Shown: positions 1-6,461, numbered from the stretch's first letter. The stretch is 6,551 nt of DNA from Alphaproteobacteria bacterium MarineAlpha10_Bin3 (GCA_002937525.1 PTKA01000084.1:1-6551), one strand, 5' to 3'. Translations and numbers: made by a program. The notes: generated by a model not told the origin, from the sequence alone.

Positions 1-940
1 CATGGCCGATGAAATAGTCGCAGGCGGCGGCAATATAGGTGTCCTTGATGACCTCGGCGCCGAGCCGGCGGCGGTCGTCATGGTCACGCCATGTCAGCGG
101 CGTGATGTTGTGCGTGCGCAGGCAGTCGGTATGGAACAGCCGGTCGCCGAATTTCGCCACATAGCGGTCCAGAACGGTGCTGGAATCGGTCATCAGGAAT
201 ATCCGCAAATCCGGCCGCCGGATCAAATAAGCTTCCGTCATCGGCATGAGCTGTTCGATCTGGGTGGCGACGGCGGGGTCTTCCAGCGCCTTGTCGATGT
301 TGCGGACATGGACGCCCAGTACCGGCCGCGTCGAAAAATGCGCCGCGACAAAGGCGTCGACGCCGGCCGCGATATCGGCAACGGGAATCAGATATTTTTC
401 GTAGAGCAAGCGGATCGCATCGATGATCGATGCGCCGTGCAGCCAGTGGCCGGAATCCAGCCAGGGCAGCAATTCGGCCACCTGGGTGAAGAAATCGCTG
501 ACCACGACCTGTTCCGGGCGGTTCAGCAGATACAGTCCGGACAGCCGCGAATGCGGGCCGTCCCAGATGTTCAAGCCGACCGCGTCCAGATTGCCGCAAT
601 TGTATTTGGGCGGATAGATATCGCTTGTCTGCGCCGCCAGATCGGCCAGGCTTACCGGCGCCAGGGGCTCGAACAGGGTCGAAAACGCGTCCGCCGTTCC
701 GTCGTCGATATAGAAGCTGTTTTCGCCCCAATGCACGACCGGAATGCGCTGGGTCATTTCCGCCAGCAGCAGCGACGACAGGACATGTTCGACATCGGCC
801 CACAGGCCGTAGCCCCAGCATTTTACCACCAGACACCCGCCGCCGCGCGCCACCGGTTCGGCGCGCGCCAGTCTGGTGCGCAGCGCCCGCAATTCGGATT
901 CGACCGCCGCATACGCGCCTGCCGGATGCCGGGCCAGCAA
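1..940 (-). CDS. Probable GT-B glycosyltransferase, NodZ/O-fucosyltransferase-like (partial, C-terminus cut off)
   Basis: A stop-free minus-strand frame reads as a plausible globular protein and runs off the left edge; 313 residues are visible. An N-terminal strand and loop (VVKCWGYGLWADVEH, about residues 38-52) is followed by RIPVVHWG and FYIDD. A GVHVRNIDK motif lies at residues 209-217, then IFLMTDSS, then KDTYIAAACDYFIGH at the visible end. The HxR near a D/K, the later TDS, and the closing CDYxxG are the pattern of NodZ, FUT8 and O-fucosyltransferase-type GT-B enzymes, where the arginine contacts the nucleotide-sugar phosphate. Fucose transfer itself is an inference; the donor and acceptor are unknown. 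No ATG lies upstream in frame near the fold start. I chose TTG at 938-940 because GGAAG sits 5 nt before it; a GTG further in is possible. No signal peptide or membrane segment is seen, so it is probably cytoplasmic. It diverges from the 956-2191 gene, which may act on the same glycan. Confidence 0.75.
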   Translation of the reverse strand, partial: MLARHPAGAYAAVESELRALRTRLARAEPVARGGGCLVVKCWGYGLWADVEHVLSSLLLAEMTQRIPVVHWGENSFYIDDGTADAFSTLFEPLAPVSLADLAAQTSDIYPPKYNCGNLDAVGLNIWDGPHSRLSGLYLLNRPEQVVVSDFFTQVAELLPWLDSGHWLHGASIIDAIRLLYEKYLIPVADIAAGVDAFVAAHFSTRPVLGVHVRNIDKALEDPAVATQIEQLMPMTEAYLIRRPDLRIFLMTDSSTVLDRYVAKFGDRLFHTDCLRTHNITPLTWRDHDDRRRLGAEVIKDTYIAAACDYFIGH

Positions 941-955
941 GCTATCTTCCAATCG

Positions 956-2191
956 ATGACGCGGAACCAAGGCTCGCAGGAAGCGGCGTATTATCTGTCG
1001 CTGCTGGCCTATTTCGACAATGTACGGGCAAAGATCGACGCCCTACCGGAAGGCGGCGGCGCGCCGCGGCCGCTGGTGATGAACGTCATTGTGTGGGGTG
1101 CGCGTTATGTCGATTCACTGCTGACCTATAGCTTTCCCAGCCTGATGGCGGCCGGCAATATTCCACAACTGGCGCGCGGCCGGCGCGTCATCATCGATAT
1201 CTTCACCACCCAGGCCGACCGTGACGCGATAACCGCCAGTCCCGCCGGCAAGGCGGTCATGGCGTGCGCGACTCTGCGCTTCACCATCATCGCCGATAAC
1301 CTGCTGTCCGGCGCGGCGCAAAAATCGGTGTTCAATTACGACCGCTGGCTGATCGCCGGGGCGCAGCAATGCTCGGCCTTGCATGCGCGCCGCATCGGCG
1401 CCGACGTCACCTTTATCAGCTGTTCGGCGGTCTACAGCATGGACTGTTTTTCGGTCGCGGCCGGGTTCATCGATGAAGGCTACCGGGCCGTCGTGACCTG
1501 CCCGCCGCGCACCGAGGAACCGGCGATGCTCAGCCATCTGAAGCATTATGCGGAAATCTCCAGCGGCGCGATCACGATTGACGCGCCCTCGCTGACCCGC
1601 TTCGCCATCGACAATCTACATTCGCATTCACGCGCCTGCTTCATCGCCGCGCAACCGAAACTCGCCTATCAGAGCGCCGTCGCGCTGTTTTTTCGGACCA
1701 GGTCCGGTTTCGCCATCCGGTCCTTCCAGCTATCGCCGATCCTGATTTCCCACCGCTTGCTCGACCATGGATTTAGCTTCGACTATCTGAGCGTCGATGC
1801 GCGCTTTATTGCCGAACTGGTGCGTGGCAAATCGCCGGGCGCGTTGCTGAAAGTGATCTCGAACCCGGCCGAGGAGATGGTCGTGGCCGATATCGACACC
1901 GCGTCCGGACCCGCCATGAAAGCCTATGACGGCGTCCCCGTCACCATCGACGCCAGCGCCACCTTCGCGCTGGCCACGGTGTTGCGCGAAACCGACCTCG
2001 CATTCTACGAATGGGCGCTGCGCCAGCGCGTCGAATACACGACCAGCGGCGATCCGGGCAGCCTGCCGGAACGCGGCCTGGACGAGGACGAAACCATCGA
2101 AAGCCTCATCGGCCTGATCCGCCAGCAAAGCCAAAGCGTCCGCAAGACGCTGCGGCTCTACCGATCGTCGCCTAGGTCACATAGCGCGTGA
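956..2191 (+). CDS. Conserved-type protein of unknown function, possibly glycosyltransferase-like
   Basis: This encodes 411 residues. I do not recognise a named family with certainty. Near the N-terminus, after a short helical lead, comes VIVWGARYVDSLLTYSFPSL followed by AAGNIPQL (about residues 44-72). Then come VIIDIFTT (78-85), a central VTFISCSAVYSMDCF segment (151-165) and GYRAVVTCPPR (175-185). This layout (WG-x-Y-V, PSL-x-A-x-GN, a strand ending in TT, later a G-Y-R-x-V strand ending in R) resembles uncharacterised proteins found among polysaccharide genes, and a nucleotide-sugar-binding fold is conceivable. The tail (about 376-411) is acidic, then basic and polar. I start at ATG 956 because the frame before it lies antisense to the glycosyltransferase gene and has antisense-like composition. 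ATG 926 is in frame but would overlap that gene. No clear ribosome binding site precedes either ATG. The last 20 bp overlap the 3' end of the convergent ThDP-enzyme gene. No membrane segments are obvious. Confidence 0.75.
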   Translation: MTRNQGSQEAAYYLSLLAYFDNVRAKIDALPEGGGAPRPLVMNVIVWGARYVDSLLTYSFPSLMAAGNIPQLARGRRVIIDIFTTQADRDAITASPAGKAVMACATLRFTIIADNLLSGAAQKSVFNYDRWLIAGAQQCSALHARRIGADVTFISCSAVYSMDCFSVAAGFIDEGYRAVVTCPPRTEEPAMLSHLKHYAEISSGAITIDAPSLTRFAIDNLHSHSRACFIAAQPKLAYQSAVALFFRTRSGFAIRSFQLSPILISHRLLDHGFSFDYLSVDARFIAELVRGKSPGALLKVISNPAEEMVVADIDTASGPAMKAYDGVPVTIDASATFALATVLRETDLAFYEWALRQRVEYTTSGDPGSLPERGLDEDETIESLIGLIRQQSQSVRKTLRLYRSSPRSHSA

Positions 2192-3818
2192 ACGCCGCCG
2201 TGGTGGCGCCGGCGTCGGCATCGGTCTTGACGTTGACCACGGCCGGCTGGCCGTTGGCGTTGGCTTGCGCGGCGCGTTCCAGGGCGGCGCGGATATCGTC
2301 CGGCGATTCGACATATTCGCCATGTGCGCCCAGCGCCTCCGCCATCTTGTCGTAGCGCTTGAAACCAAGGTCGCGGCCCGGTTTTTCCTTGTTCGGATCG
2401 GCGGTCCAGCCGCCATTCATCGAGATAACCACGGTAATCGGGATTTTGTGCCGCACGGCGGTGTCGATCTCCATCGCGTTCATGCCGAACGATCCGTCGC
2501 CATGCAGCACCAGCACCTGCTTGTCGGGCGACGCCACCTTGGCACCGACGCCGAGCGGCAGCCCCACGCCCATGGTCCCGAAACAGCCCGAATTGAGCCG
2601 GTGCCGTGCAACGTAAGTCGGGATCGACTGGCGGCCGAAATTGAGAATTTCCTGCCCATCGACGATCAGCACCGCGTCGCGGTCGAGAAAATCGCGGATT
2701 TCCCGGCACAGCCGCAGCGGGTGGATCGGCGTTGCCGCATTGGCCAGGATCTTTTCCTGTTCCGCCACCTTGCTGGCGTTGGTGCCGCCCAGGCGTTCGC
2801 GCCAGCTTCGATAGCGGTCCGGTAAAATCCGCCCCTTGGTGGCCTCCAGAAGCTGGCCCAGCACCGCTTGCGCGTCACCGACGACGCCAAGATCGGCGCG
2901 CGGGCTGGTGTCGATTTCGGTCGGGTCGATATCGATGCGCACCAGCGGCGCATCGGCATTGAAGCGCGGCGGGGCGGCATGGCCGATCATGTAATTCATC
3001 CGCGTACCGATCACCAGGATCAGGTCGGATTCACGGAACGCCGCCGACCGCGCGGTCAGATAGCAATATTCATGGTCCTCGGCGATGACGCCGCGGCTTT
3101 GCGGCGTGGTGTAGAAAGGCACGCCGGTCTGCTCGACAAACGCCTGGAGCGCGTGCTCGGCCTGCGACCACTGAATCCCAGCACCCGACACGATTACCGG
3201 CCGCTCGGCCTGCTCCAGCAGCGCCACGATGCGTTCGATATCGCGCTTGCCGACGCGCGGCCGGGCGCGTTTGGCCAGGTCCCAGGGTTCCGGCCACTCG
3301 ATGGTATCTTCGTCGATATCGCGGTACAGCACGTCGCCCGGAAAATCGAGATAGACCGGCCCCGGCTTGCCCGACATCGCGGTCCGGAACGCCTTGTTGA
3401 TCAGCTCGGGAATGCGCGCCGGATCGTAGACCCGCTCCGACCATTTGGTGCAGGGCTCCATCATGGCGAGCTGGTCGATTTCCTGGAACCCGCCGCGCCC
3501 GGTGGCGCCGTAGGGCGCCGAGCCGCCCAGCGCGATCACCGGCGTGCAATCGGCCCAGGCATGGGCCATGCCGGTAATCAGGTTGGTGACGCCCGGCCCC
3601 GAGGCCGCCATGCAAATGCCCGGCCGGTTGCGCAGCCGCGCATAGGCGAACGCCATCATCGCCGCCGCCTGTTCGTGGCGGACATCGACGCCGCGGATGC
3701 CCTGCGCCATGGTTTCGGTTTCGGCCATCATCATGGGACCGCCCATGATGTAGAAGAATACGTCCGCGCTTTGTTGCTTCAGCGCGCGGGCGATGATCTG
3801 CGATCCGTTCAGTGCCAT
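2172..3818 (-). CDS. ThDP-dependent enzyme, 2-hydroxyacyl-CoA lyase/oxalyl-CoA decarboxylase-like
   Basis: This is a complete 548-residue protein of the acetolactate synthase/decarboxylase superfamily, with the usual three domains. The N-terminal pyrimidine-binding domain (about 1-165) carries the cofactor-activating glutamate E49 in RHEQAAA and a GGFQE segment at 109-113. The central domain (about 190-330) has VIVSGAG, ARSAAF and GTRMNY, then APPRF. The C-terminal pyrophosphate-binding domain has RHRL-x5-FGTMGVGL (405-420), GDG at 440-442 and NGG at 468-470. D441, N468 and G470 have the spacing of the Mg-ThDP ligands of oxalyl-CoA decarboxylase. GGFQE, PPRF and FGTMGVG recall HACL1 as I remember it, favouring a CoA-substrate lyase/decarboxylase over acetolactate synthesis; databases may nevertheless call it acetolactate synthase. 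The substrate is not determinable here. A strong Shine-Dalgarno stretch 5 nt before the ATG fixes the start. It is transcribed away from the crotonase gene at 3992, suggesting a shared acyl-CoA pathway. No targeting signal is seen; probably cytoplasmic. Confidence 0.9.
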   Translation of the reverse strand: MALNGSQIIARALKQQSADVFFYIMGGPMMMAETETMAQGIRGVDVRHEQAAAMMAFAYARLRNRPGICMAASGPGVTNLITGMAHAWADCTPVIALGGSAPYGATGRGGFQEIDQLAMMEPCTKWSERVYDPARIPELINKAFRTAMSGKPGPVYLDFPGDVLYRDIDEDTIEWPEPWDLAKRARPRVGKRDIERIVALLEQAERPVIVSGAGIQWSQAEHALQAFVEQTGVPFYTTPQSRGVIAEDHEYCYLTARSAAFRESDLILVIGTRMNYMIGHAAPPRFNADAPLVRIDIDPTEIDTSPRADLGVVGDAQAVLGQLLEATKGRILPDRYRSWRERLGGTNASKVAEQEKILANAATPIHPLRLCREIRDFLDRDAVLIVDGQEILNFGRQSIPTYVARHRLNSGCFGTMGVGLPLGVGAKVASPDKQVLVLHGDGSFGMNAMEIDTAVRHKIPITVVISMNGGWTADPNKEKPGRDLGFKRYDKMAEALGAHGEYVESPDDIRAALERAAQANANGQPAVVNVKTDADAGATTAAFTRYVT

Positions 3819-3823
3819 GACTG

Positions 3824-3834
3824 CTCCCCTCCCT
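3824..3834 (-). promoter_or_regulatory. Ribosome binding site of the ThDP-enzyme gene
   Basis: On the minus strand the purine run AGGGAGGGGAG lies 5 nt before the ATG at 3816-3818. It is the strongest Shine-Dalgarno sequence in the window. It settles the start codon, because no other in-frame ATG is as well placed. Confidence 0.8.
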
Positions 3835-3876
3835 AAAAGACGCCGGCATTCTTCAGCGCCCCATTTGCATCACCTT

Positions 3877-3938
3877 GCCAAGCCAAGCTTAGAGCAAGAA
3901 ATTCGGCGGCGCCAACAGCGCGACAAAATTGGCTTGGC
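3877..3938. repeat. 10-bp inverted repeat in the divergent intergenic region
   Basis: The left arm GCCAAGCCAA at 3877-3886 is the exact reverse complement of the right arm TTGGCTTGGC at 3929-3938, with 42 bp between them. It lies in the 173-bp gap between the divergent ThDP-enzyme and crotonase genes and overlaps candidate promoter elements of both. The spacing is too long for a simple hairpin and better fits two half-sites of a DNA-binding regulator. A regulator function is an inference, and none is encoded in this window. Confidence 0.5.
3888..3915 (-). promoter_or_regulatory. Weak candidate promoter for the ThDP-enzyme gene
   Basis: Read on the minus strand, TTGGCG (3910-3915) is followed after 16 nt by TCTAAG (3888-3893), giving 4/6 matches to each bacterial sigma-70-type box. 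It would start transcription roughly 65 nt before the ATG at 3818. The match is modest and the call rests on position as much as sequence. Confidence 0.25.
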
Positions 3939-3964
3939 GCAACGGTTTGTTGCACTGGTATGAT
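3934..3964 (+). promoter_or_regulatory. Candidate promoter for the crotonase gene
   Basis: TATGAT at 3959-3964 matches the -10 consensus at five of six positions. TTGGCG at 3934-3939 is a plausible -35 box at a rather long 19-nt spacing. The start site would fall near 3971, giving a leader of about 20 nt with the AGGAG ribosome site. The 15-bp dyad at 3939-3953 lies in the spacer, where a bound protein would block polymerase. Confidence 0.4.
3939..3953. promoter_or_regulatory. Operator-like 15-bp dyad
   Basis: GCAAC-GGTTT-GTTGC is a perfect 5-bp inverted repeat with a 5-bp centre, in the -35/-10 spacer of the crotonase promoter candidate. Its size and position are typical of a repressor operator, but arms this short can occur by chance. 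Confidence 0.35.
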
Positions 3965-3979
3965 TTCATCGAACCAAGC

Positions 3980-3984
3980 AGGAG
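3980..3984 (+). promoter_or_regulatory. Ribosome binding site deciding the crotonase start
   Basis: AGGAG sits 7 nt before the ATG at 3992. An earlier in-frame ATG at 3929 would add 21 residues unlike the family N-terminus and would place the start upstream of the candidate -10 box, so 3992 is preferred. Confidence 0.75.
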
Positions 3985-3991
3985 AATTCCC

Positions 3992-4744
3992 ATGCGCGAC
4001 GATCTGGTCATCTATGATTCCAAAGACGGCATCGCCACGATCACCATCAACCGGCCCGAAAAGCTGAACGCGCTGTCCAACGCGGTCGTGGCCGGTATCC
4101 GCGACGCCTTCATCGCGTTAAATGAAAGCGATGACCGCTGCGCCATAATCACCAGCGCCGGCGACCGCGCGTTTTCGGTCGGCGCGGACCTCAAGGATCC
4201 GCCGCGCGACCCGGATCTGTGGGAGTGCATGCCCGGCGTCGGCATCGATGTCGACAAGCCGTTGATCGCGGCGATAACCGGCTATTGCGTCGGCGGCGCC
4301 TATGTCCTGGTGCAGATGTGCGATATCGCGGTGGCCGACGAAAGCGCCGATTTCTTCTATCCCGAAGCCCAGATCGGTTTTTGCGGCGGGTTGATCGCCA
4401 GTTGCGCCGCCCGGCTGCCCTACAAGATCGCGATGGAATTCATGCTGACCGGCAAACATTTCGACGCCCAGCGCGCCTATGAAGTCGGCATGGTCAACAA
4501 GGTCACGCCCCAGGGCGAGCATATCGCCGGCGCGATGGAATACGCCAAAATCTTCTGCGACAGCTCGCCCCTGGTCATGGCCATGCTGAAGCGCTTCGTG
4601 CGCAACGAGGTCATGCCGCGCGGCCCGTCGGAACAAGCCGCACTGGCGCGGCGCGATCTGCTGGCGATTACGCGCTCGCAAGATCAGATCGAAGGCGGCC
4701 GCGCGTTTCGCGAAAAACGCCAACCGGTGTTCACGGGAAGATAG
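3992..4744 (+). CDS. Crotonase-fold enzyme (enoyl-CoA hydratase/isomerase family)
   Basis: The 250 residues are close to the usual 255-260 of the family. Visible motifs are ITINRPEKLNAL (17-28), the first oxyanion-hole loop FSVGADL (61-67, A65), the second loop GYCVGGAY (97-104, G102), then MCDIAVAD, FFYPEAQIG (121-129) and AMEFMLTG (147-154). These show an acyl-CoA thioester-binding crotonase. Aligned by eye through the conserved CD pair to rat mitochondrial hydratase, E125 matches Glu164, but the Glu144 position is V105. Classical hydratases use both acids; enoyl-CoA isomerases and several other crotonases use one. Simple enoyl-CoA hydration is therefore doubtful, and isomerase, lyase or dehydratase activity is possible. 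It diverges from the ThDP-dependent acyl-CoA-type enzyme, suggesting a common catabolic route. The next gene, trpG, lies 99 bp downstream with its own promoter candidate. It is probably cytoplasmic. Confidence 0.88.
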   Translation: MRDDLVIYDSKDGIATITINRPEKLNALSNAVVAGIRDAFIALNESDDRCAIITSAGDRAFSVGADLKDPPRDPDLWECMPGVGIDVDKPLIAAITGYCVGGAYVLVQMCDIAVADESADFFYPEAQIGFCGGLIASCAARLPYKIAMEFMLTGKHFDAQRAYEVGMVNKVTPQGEHIAGAMEYAKIFCDSSPLVMAMLKRFVRNEVMPRGPSEQAALARRDLLAITRSQDQIEGGRAFREKRQPVFTGR

Positions 4745-4783
4745 GAAAAACCGAACTTGGAAATGGCGCCGGCGCGGCCCGGC

Positions 4784-4792
4784 TGATATAAA
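4784..4792 (+). promoter_or_regulatory. Extended -10 promoter candidate for trpGD
   Basis: TGATATAAA contains TG-n-TATAAA, an extended -10 element with five of six core matches. No well-spaced -35 box is visible; TTGGAA at 4757-4762 is 24 nt away, which is too far. The start would be near 4799, giving a leader of about 45 nt. That leader has no tryptophan-rich peptide and no clear attenuator hairpin. Only a loose GAAAGAAAG purine run precedes the trpG ATG, and it is too distant to be a normal ribosome site. Confidence 0.4.
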
Positions 4793-4843
4793 CCTTTTCT
4801 GGGTGCTAACATCGCTCTGAAAGAAAGCCAACAAGCCACTGAT

Positions 4844-5416
4844 ATGTACCTGTTAATCGATAATTACGACAGCTTTACCTATAACCTCTGGCATTTCCTG
4901 GGGGAAATGGGCGCGACCTTCACGGTGCATCGCAACGACGCGATTAGCGTCGATGAAGCGATGGCGATGGCGCCCCAGGGCATCGTGTTGTCGCCGGGTC
5001 CCTGCGATCCGGACAAGGCCGGTATCTGCCTCGATCTGGTGCGCGCGGCGGCGGAAAAAATTCCCCTGCTTGGCGTCTGCCTGGGCCATCAGTCGATTGC
5101 CCAGGCGCTGGGCGGGCGGGTCATCGCAGCACCGCACTGCATGCATGGCAAGCTAAGCCGGATCGATCATACCGGGGCCGGCATCTTCGATGGCATTCCC
5201 AATCCGCTGACCGCCACGCGCTATCACTCGCTCATCATGGAGCGCGAGACGTTGCCCGACTGTTTCGATATCACGGCGCAGACCCAGGATGGCATCGTCA
5301 TGGGGATCCAGCACAAGGAATTTCCGCTGTTCGGCGTGCAGTTCCATCCCGAAAGCATCGCTTCGGAGCATGGCCACCAGTTGCTCGGCAATTTCCTCGA
5401 CACGACAAGACAGTGA
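4844..5416 (+). CDS. trpG: Anthranilate synthase component II (glutamine amidotransferase)
   Basis: This 190-residue class I glutamine amidotransferase has the normal length for TrpG/PabA. It hydrolyses glutamine and passes ammonia to the chorismate-binding partner TrpE to make anthranilate, the first committed step of tryptophan synthesis. The N-terminus LLIDNYDSFTYNL is diagnostic. LSPGPCDPDKAG (49-60) forms part of the active-site surround, GVCLGHQ (77-83) carries the nucleophile C79, and FGVQFHPES (163-171) carries H168 and E170, so the triad is intact. The MHGK segment at 100-103 is also typical. The stop codon at 5414-5416 is part of the ribosome site of trpD, 10 bp further on, indicating a shared transcript and probable translational coupling. 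The same subunit can serve para-aminobenzoate synthase (PabA role) when no separate pabA exists; the neighbour trpD favours the trpG name. TrpE is not encoded in the window. Confidence 0.96.
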   Translation: MYLLIDNYDSFTYNLWHFLGEMGATFTVHRNDAISVDEAMAMAPQGIVLSPGPCDPDKAGICLDLVRAAAEKIPLLGVCLGHQSIAQALGGRVIAAPHCMHGKLSRIDHTGAGIFDGIPNPLTATRYHSLIMERETLPDCFDITAQTQDGIVMGIQHKEFPLFGVQFHPESIASEHGHQLLGNFLDTTRQ

Positions 5417-5426
5417 GGGCCGGGCG

Positions 5427-6461
5427 ATGAGCGGCAAGTCTGAAACCTTCCAATCGCTGCTCGGGATCGTCGCCAGCGGCGCGACTCTGCGCGCCGACCA
5501 GGCCCGCCTTGCCTTCGACATCATGATGTCCGGCGACGCCACCCCGGCCCAGATGGGCGGATTGTTGCTGGCGTTGCGCACGCGCGGCGAAACCGTGGAC
5601 GAGATCACCGGCGCCGCCACCGCCATGCGGGCCAAGGCGGCGGCCATCGCAGCGCCGGCCGGCGCGATGGATATCGTCGGCACCGGCGGCGACAAGTCGG
5701 GAAGCTACAATATTTCAACCTGTACGGCGCTGGTGGTTGCGGGTTGCGGCGTCAAGGTCGCCAAGCACGGCAACCGCGCGGCGACCTCGCAATCCGGCGC
5801 CGCCGACGTGTTGAGCGCGCTTGGCGTCAATCTGGACGCCGATTTTTTGCTGCTGGAGAAAGCCCTGGCCAAGGCCGGCATCTGTTTCATGATGGCGCAG
5901 CGCCACCACGGCGCGATGCGCAATGTCATGCCGACCCGTATCGAACTCGGCACGCCGACGATATTCAACATACTGGGCCCGCTGTCCAACCCGGCCGGGG
6001 TCAAGTTCCTGCTGGTCGGCACCTATCTGAAAAAATGGGTGACGCCGATGGCCGAGACGCTGGGCACGCTGGGCGCGGAACGCGCCTGGGTCGTGCATGG
6101 CTCGGACGGGCTGGACGAGTTGACGATCACCGGTCCGTCGACAATCTGCGAATTCCACAACGGCAAAATCAACCATTTCGAGCTGTCGCCGGGCGATGCG
6201 GGCTTGCCGGTTGGCCGCGCCGAGGATCTCAAGGGCGGCGACGCCGCCTATAACGCCGCCGCGATCCGCGCCCTGCTCGACGGCGAACCCGGCGCGTACC
6301 GCGATATCGTGCTGTTCGGCGCGGCGGCGGCGCTGCGCATTGCCGGCAAAGTCGACGATCTGCGCGACGGCGTGGCGATGGCGGCGCACGCCATCGATGG
6401 CGGCGACGCCGGACGCGCCTTGGACCGGCTTGTCGCGGTCACCAACGAGGCCGCGCCATGA
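5427..6461 (+). CDS. trpD: Anthranilate phosphoribosyltransferase
   Basis: The 344-residue protein transfers the phosphoribosyl group of PRPP to anthranilate, the second step of tryptophan synthesis, in the cytoplasm. An N-terminal helical domain (about 1-75; [16 protein letters not shown] at 41-56) precedes the PRPP-binding [14 protein letters not shown] (85-98). Next come [19 protein letters not shown] (111-129), [13 protein letters not shown] (159-171), [12 protein letters not shown] (180-191) and HGSDGLDE (224-231), whose acidic pair belongs to the metal/PRPP site. All hallmark motifs are present and the length is normal. ATG 5427 is chosen because GAGGG lies 7 nt upstream, overlapping the trpG stop, and because an earlier start at 5289 would run far into trpG. 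The end overlaps the next ATG as ATGA, the usual coupling to trpC. Codon use matches trpG. Confidence 0.96.
   Translation: MSGKSETFQSLLGIVASGATLRADQARLAFDIMMSGDATPAQMGGLLLALRTRGETVDEITGAATAMRAKAAAIAAPAGAMDIVGTGGDKSGSYNISTCTALVVAGCGVKVAKHGNRAATSQSGAADVLSALGVNLDADFLLLEKALAKAGICFMMAQRHHGAMRNVMPTRIELGTPTIFNILGPLSNPAGVKFLLVGTYLKKWVTPMAETLGTLGAERAWVVHGSDGLDELTITGPSTICEFHNGKINHFELSPGDAGLPVGRAEDLKGGDAAYNAAAIRALLDGEPGAYRDIVLFGAAAALRIAGKVDDLRDGVAMAAHAIDGGDAGRALDRLVAVTNEAAP

Noticed and set aside
84..836. Minus-strand 250-codon open frame
   Set aside because: Arginine/glycine/alanine-rich shadow in a different frame of the minus-strand glycosyltransferase; no motifs.
2..955. Plus-strand open frame continuous with the 956-2191 gene, which would make a 729-residue protein
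   Set aside because: Its composition is antisense-like (many R, Q, D, G and no coherent motifs), while the opposite strand in register encodes a recognisable glycosyltransferase.
2868..3836. 322-codon plus-strand frame opposite the ThDP enzyme
   Set aside because: Rich in R, H, G and D with no domain pattern; fully explained as antisense of the well-supported 548-residue enzyme.
3929..3991. 21-residue N-terminal extension of the crotonase from ATG 3929
   Set aside because: The extension is unlike the family N-terminus and would start upstream of the candidate -10 box; AGGAG correctly precedes ATG 3992.
4763..4786. Tiny ORF (MAPARPG) upstream of trpG as an attenuation leader peptide
   Set aside because: It has no tryptophan codons, no ribosome site and no paired hairpins, and its stop overlaps the candidate -10 element.
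4769..4800. GC-rich inverted repeat GCCGG...CCGGC followed by a short T-run, as a terminator after the crotonase
   Set aside because: The arms are only 5 bp, the T-run is separated by an A/T mix and short, and the stretch overlaps the candidate trpG promoter.
4118..4834. 238-codon minus-strand frame opposite the crotonase
   Set aside because: Antisense shadow; the sense strand carries all crotonase motifs and a good ribosome site.
5289..5426. 46-residue N-terminal extension of TrpD
   Set aside because: It lies within trpG in another frame; ATG 5427 has a proper ribosome site and gives the normal family length.
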